In this document: one piece after another, positions 6,573-9,353 of the stretch
Layout of the letters: each line of letters starts with the position of its first letter
How positions within the stretch are numbered: position 1 is the stretch's first letter
Assembly: GCA_023136305.1 (NCBI GenBank)
Contig: JAGLSF010000061.1
Location: 1-9,353, forward strand
DNA length: 9,353 nt
Direction of reading: 5' to 3'
Source of the DNA: Spirochaetota bacterium
GTDB taxonomy: Bacteria; Spirochaetota; B62-G9; DRHN01
Notes under the pieces: model-generated
The model's input: only the letters and a program-made list of their open reading frames with translations
Told to the model about the DNA's origin: nothing
Database searches by the model: none
Program-made: the position numbers and the translations under genes

Positions 6573-7253
6573 ATGCATGTAATCGATATCTCAGGACCGA
6601 TTTACAACGGCATGTGGAATTTCAGTGAGCCGTTGGGGTCCCTTCTTAAAAGTTTTAACCTGGGCGAGATCCGGTTCGAGTACGGGGGTGAGCAATATTC
6701 GGTTGCGGTATTCGAAAATATGAAGGCACAGACAGGGACCTACCTGGAATCACCGGGCAGGTATGTGGAAGGAAACCCCTTTAAAGTTGCCGACATTCCC
6801 CTTTCAAAGCTGTTCATGATGGATGCACATCTCCTCTTCATATCCTACGAAGAACTGGGTGAACAGGACGGAAAGCGGTTTGTTTCTATGCAGGATTTAC
6901 AGAAGGCTGAAAGAGAGCGGATACCGGAAGGGTCTGCACTGCTGGTGGGAACGGGTTACGGCAGGTATTGGGATCGGGAGGACTTTTTTCACAGGTCATG
7001 GTTCTTCAAGAGAGAGGCAATGGAATACCTTGTCGATAAAAAACCCTTTCTCATTGGTACTGATTCGGCTGAATGGGAGAATGCGGAACACCCGGAGGGG
7101 ATATTCAGCATCTTTTTCCCGGAAGAAATTCTGATTCTGGCGCCCTGCGTGAATCTCGAGAAGATAAACAGGTTTTCCGTAAAACTCACCGTTTTACCGT
7201 TAAAGGTGCTGGATGCCTTTATCTGTCCCGTTCGTGGGGTCGTGACCTATTAA
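6573..7253 (+). CDS. Cyclase/kynurenine-formamidase-fold protein, divergent active site (paralogue 3)
   Basis: The 226-residue third copy has IDISGPIYNGMW, QTGTYLESP (53-61), VGTGYGRYW, DSAEWENAEHPEG and LTVLPLKVLDAFICPVRG. Gln53, Tyr57 and Glu59 replace the canonical His, His and Asp. His173, Cys192 and Cys218 match the invariant positions of the other copies. It lies 94 bases after paralogue 2, a gap with no clear gene or terminator, and ends 7 bases before the flavoprotein gene. The start at 6573 is supported by a GGGAG about 12 bases upstream and by alignment with the other two N-termini. Three copies in one cluster suggest either successive steps on related substrates or a hetero-oligomer. 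Neither can be decided from sequence. Confidence 0.75.
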   Translation: MHVIDISGPIYNGMWNFSEPLGSLLKSFNLGEIRFEYGGEQYSVAVFENMKAQTGTYLESPGRYVEGNPFKVADIPLSKLFMMDAHLLFISYEELGEQDGKRFVSMQDLQKAERERIPEGSALLVGTGYGRYWDREDFFHRSWFFKREAMEYLVDKKPFLIGTDSAEWENAEHPEGIFSIFFPEEILILAPCVNLEKINRFSVKLTVLPLKVLDAFICPVRGVVTY

Positions 7254-7260
7254 TCGAGAA

Positions 7261-9207
7261 ATGGATTCTTTTATGGAATTCCGCAACTTGTTCGAGAAAA
7301 TCACCATCGGTAATATCGAGATCAAAAACAGGATCGTGCTCTCACCAATGGGAATCGGTGCATACAGTGAAGATGAAGGGGTGGCCGACGAGTACGTGTC
7401 ATTCATCGAAGCCAGGTCCCGGGATATGGGATTGATCATTACAACCGGCGTTAGGGTGTCGTCTCAATATGGGGGTTTCAAGTTCATGGGATGTTACGAA
7501 GATTCCCATATCCCGGGTTTCCTGCGGCTCACCGATACCGCTCACAGGGCAGGATCAAAGATCTTTTTACAGATACTAGAGCTCGGGGGAGCCGATCCGG
7601 TTACACCATGGGTCCCGTCGGTGGATGCACCTCTGTACAGTGAAGAATGGCAGGGCGATGAGCCGCCGCGGGAGCTGAGTACCGCACAGATCAGAGACAT
7701 CATCGAAGCGTTCGCGCGCGCGGCACACCGGGCTCAGGAAGCGGGCTTTGACGGTGTTGAATTGGGCGGTGCGGAGAATTTTCTCGTTTCCGACTTCATC
7801 TGTCCCTACACGAACCGCAGGGGGGATGAATTCGGAGGGAATTTCGAAAACAGGATGCGGTTCCCCGTTGAAATTGTGCGTGCAATAAAGAGCCTGTGCG
7901 GTAAAGATTTTCCAGTGGGTTTCAAGTTCAATGCCTTTTACCATCTCCCCGAGGGTATCGACCTTGATCTGGGCGTGAGAATCGCTGCTCGAATGGCGGA
8001 GGCGGGGGCATCCTACATTCATGAGTGGTCTTTCGCGAAACTGGACAGACCGATGTCGCTCTTTGAATATCCGCCAATGCCCAATCTGTATCAACCGCGG
8101 AATACCACGGTGCCGATTGCGCACTATCTGAAGAGCCGCATCTCACAGGTACCGATTATCGCGGTCGGCGGCATACTAAAACCCGAAGAGGCCGACAGGA
8201 TAATCGAAGAGGGTCAGGCTGATATGATCGCCATTGGAAGGGCATGTATCGCCGACCATGAATGGGCGTATAAGGCAAAGAGGGGGCTTCGTATCAGGCC
8301 CTGTATACGATGCCATGTGTGTCATCATGAAGTGGCAATGCTGGGAAATCTCATTGCCTGCTCGATCAACCCCGATGTTCTCGTGCAAAAACCCCCACTC
8401 AGGACCGATCATGCAAAGGCGGTGATAGTCATCGGTGCGGGACCCGGAGGCATTACTGCTGCTCTTACCGCTGCCCAAAGGGGACACCACGTGAACCTCT
8501 ACGAAAAGGAGGGGGAGATCGGTGGAAAGCTCATTCCGGGAAGTGCGCCGGATTTCAAGCATGAGTTTCACGATCTCCTTACCTATATGCAGAAAGCAGT
8601 TGAGGAGAGTAGCGTCGATCTCGTGACGAACTGTGAAGTGACCCATCAGTTGATCGATCAGCGGAAGCCCGATGTGCTCGTCATTGCTACGGGGGCGGTG
8701 CAGGATGAGGTCGATATACCAGGCATCATGGATGCACGGAAATATGCCGCGACCGAAGCCTTGACACATGCGGATAGGATACGGGATAAAAGAATCGCGG
8801 TTATTGGCGGCGGTGATGTGGGCTGTGAAACAGCCCTCCTCCTGTTGCGAAAGGGGAATGAGGTTACCATAATCGAGATGCTTTCCTCCCTCATGGAAAC
8901 AGAAGAGATCGAGTATAATACTGCGGTTTTGGAGAGAATGCTCCGTGAGGAGGGCGTTCACGTTATGACCGATGCAAAAGTTGAGGAGGTCGCAAGGGAC
9001 AGGGTCTTCGTCAGGAAAGGCGACGGGAACAAGCATACCCTGCAAGCGGATCTGATAGTCCTGTGTACGGGGTACCGGGCAACACCGAAAGAGGTACAGG
9101 GGTTGAAGGACCGATGTAGGGATGCCCACGCACTCGGTGATTGTGTTGCACCGGGAAGGCTCAAGGAGGCGATCTCTGAGGGGTACAGAATCGGGTGCCT
9201 GATCTGA
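7261..9207 (+). CDS. FMN/4Fe-4S/FAD oxidoreductase, TMADH / 2,4-dienoyl-CoA reductase family
   Basis: The 648-residue protein has three parts. An Old-Yellow-Enzyme barrel (about 1-345) contains NRIVLSPMGIG and TNRRGDEFGGNFENRMRF. A 4Fe-4S motif has Cys348, Cys351, Cys354 and Cys367. A C-terminal FAD/NAD(P) module (about 390-648) has VIGAGPGG and VIGGGDVG. The spacing CX2CX2CX12C is that of trimethylamine dehydrogenase; 2,4-dienoyl-CoA reductase uses CX2CX3CX11C. However, Met30 stands where TMADH has its flavin-linking Cys30, and Gly169/Glu172 replace the TMADH pair Tyr169/His172. The Old-Yellow-Enzyme QLxHxGR stretch reads QILELGGA. It should therefore bind FMN non-covalently and act on a different substrate, perhaps an amine, an N-methyl compound or an enone-type acid. 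The start at 7261 has only a weak GAGA upstream; an in-frame ATG at 7273 is possible. Family assignment is firm, reaction unknown. Confidence 0.88.
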   Translation: MDSFMEFRNLFEKITIGNIEIKNRIVLSPMGIGAYSEDEGVADEYVSFIEARSRDMGLIITTGVRVSSQYGGFKFMGCYEDSHIPGFLRLTDTAHRAGSKIFLQILELGGADPVTPWVPSVDAPLYSEEWQGDEPPRELSTAQIRDIIEAFARAAHRAQEAGFDGVELGGAENFLVSDFICPYTNRRGDEFGGNFENRMRFPVEIVRAIKSLCGKDFPVGFKFNAFYHLPEGIDLDLGVRIAARMAEAGASYIHEWSFAKLDRPMSLFEYPPMPNLYQPRNTTVPIAHYLKSRISQVPIIAVGGILKPEEADRIIEEGQADMIAIGRACIADHEWAYKAKRGLRIRPCIRCHVCHHEVAMLGNLIACSINPDVLVQKPPLRTDHAKAVIVIGAGPGGITAALTAAQRGHHVNLYEKEGEIGGKLIPGSAPDFKHEFHDLLTYMQKAVEESSVDLVTNCEVTHQLIDQRKPDVLVIATGAVQDEVDIPGIMDARKYAATEALTHADRIRDKRIAVIGGGDVGCETALLLLRKGNEVTIIEMLSSLMETEEIEYNTAVLERMLREEGVHVMTDAKVEEVARDRVFVRKGDGNKHTLQADLIVLCTGYRATPKEVQGLKDRCRDAHALGDCVAPGRLKEAISEGYRIGCLI

Positions 9208-9274
9208 TGATCAGAGAGGGTCTAGAGCTCGTGTATCATTATTCCTGCTCGTGGAGGTAAGACAGGTCTTGAGG

Positions 9275-9353
9275 ATGAGAAGTGTTTCTCGAAAACTGAC
9301 GAAGGAGCAGATGGTGCAGGTACACGAATATAGCCTCCGATTACTCGAAGAGG
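9275..9353 (+). CDS. Probable MttB-superfamily methyltransferase, N-terminal fragment (runs off right edge)
   Basis: From an ATG at 9275 the frame is open for 26 codons to the window edge and reads MRSVSRKLTKEQ, then MVQVHEYSLRLLEE. This resembles the N-terminus of trimethylamine methyltransferase (MttB) superfamily proteins, which typically read LTeeqieqIHeaSLeiLee. These enzymes transfer a methyl group from a quaternary or tertiary amine to a corrinoid protein. The start is uncertain: GGAGG at 9253-9257 is 17 bases from the ATG and 11 from an in-frame TTG at 9269, and the frame is open upstream. The gene follows the TMADH-like flavoprotein after about 67 bases on the same strand, so it may belong to the cluster. 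Whether a pyrrolysine codon is present cannot be seen. The call rests on a short stretch. Confidence 0.5.
   Translation, partial: MRSVSRKLTKEQMVQVHEYSLRLLEE

Noticed and set aside
8176..9129. 317-codon open frame on the minus strand opposite the flavoprotein gene.
   Set aside because: It is fully antisense to the iron-sulfur and FAD/NAD domains, which show intact motifs. The antisense product has no recognisable domain.
9203..9215. TCTGATGATCAGA dyad at the end of the flavoprotein gene as a terminator.
   Set aside because: The stem is only 5 bp, AT-containing and not followed by a T-run.

Overview
The window looks like part of a bacterial accessory region, probably from an anaerobe, holding one dedicated catabolic gene cluster on the plus strand. 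The taxon cannot be fixed from sequence alone. An HDOD protein, a glutamate/proline-rich tether on the binding protein, purine-rich ribosome binding sites and a probable MttB-type methyltransferase would suit Spirochaetota or Desulfobacterota-like anaerobes, but this is a weak inference.

Layout. Positions 1-390 (minus strand) hold the N-terminal part of an HDOD-domain protein that runs off the left edge. Divergent from it, at 542, is a glycerol kinase start (ribosome binding site plus about 15 codons) that loses its similarity near 587, so it reads as a gene remnant or rearrangement junction. An AT-rich stretch follows with a good sigma70-type promoter (627-655) and a 17-bp dyad (730-746). 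Next comes an RbsABC-type ABC importer: binding protein (803-1978), single-domain ATPase (2146-2910) and permease (2923-3894). Directly after it are a cyclase-fold protein (3928-4602), a CTAG-rich repeat cluster (4630-4695), a Gfo/Idh/MocA-type oxidoreductase (4770-5786), two more cyclase-fold paralogues (5801-6478 and 6573-7253) and a 648-residue flavin/iron-sulfur oxidoreductase of the trimethylamine dehydrogenase / 2,4-dienoyl-CoA reductase family (7261-9207). The last 79 bases begin a gene whose first residues resemble the MttB (trimethylamine methyltransferase) superfamily.

How it may work. Short gaps and one orientation suggest an operon or a set of coupled transcripts. The importer would bring in a small polar compound. 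The Gfo/Idh enzyme would oxidise it with NAD(P). The cyclase-fold proteins would open or rearrange a ring or cleave an amide or ester, and the flavoprotein and possible methyltransferase would handle a redox or N-methyl step. The substrate is unknown.

The most unusual point is that all three cyclase-fold proteins lack the family's HxGTHxD metal-binding motif. They share instead a different invariant set: TG(T/S)(F/Y)xE, HPEG, CxN and CPxR. The flavoprotein has TMADH-type cysteine spacing but has lost the TMADH flavin-linking and catalytic residues. Together these point to a catabolic module with non-standard chemistry.
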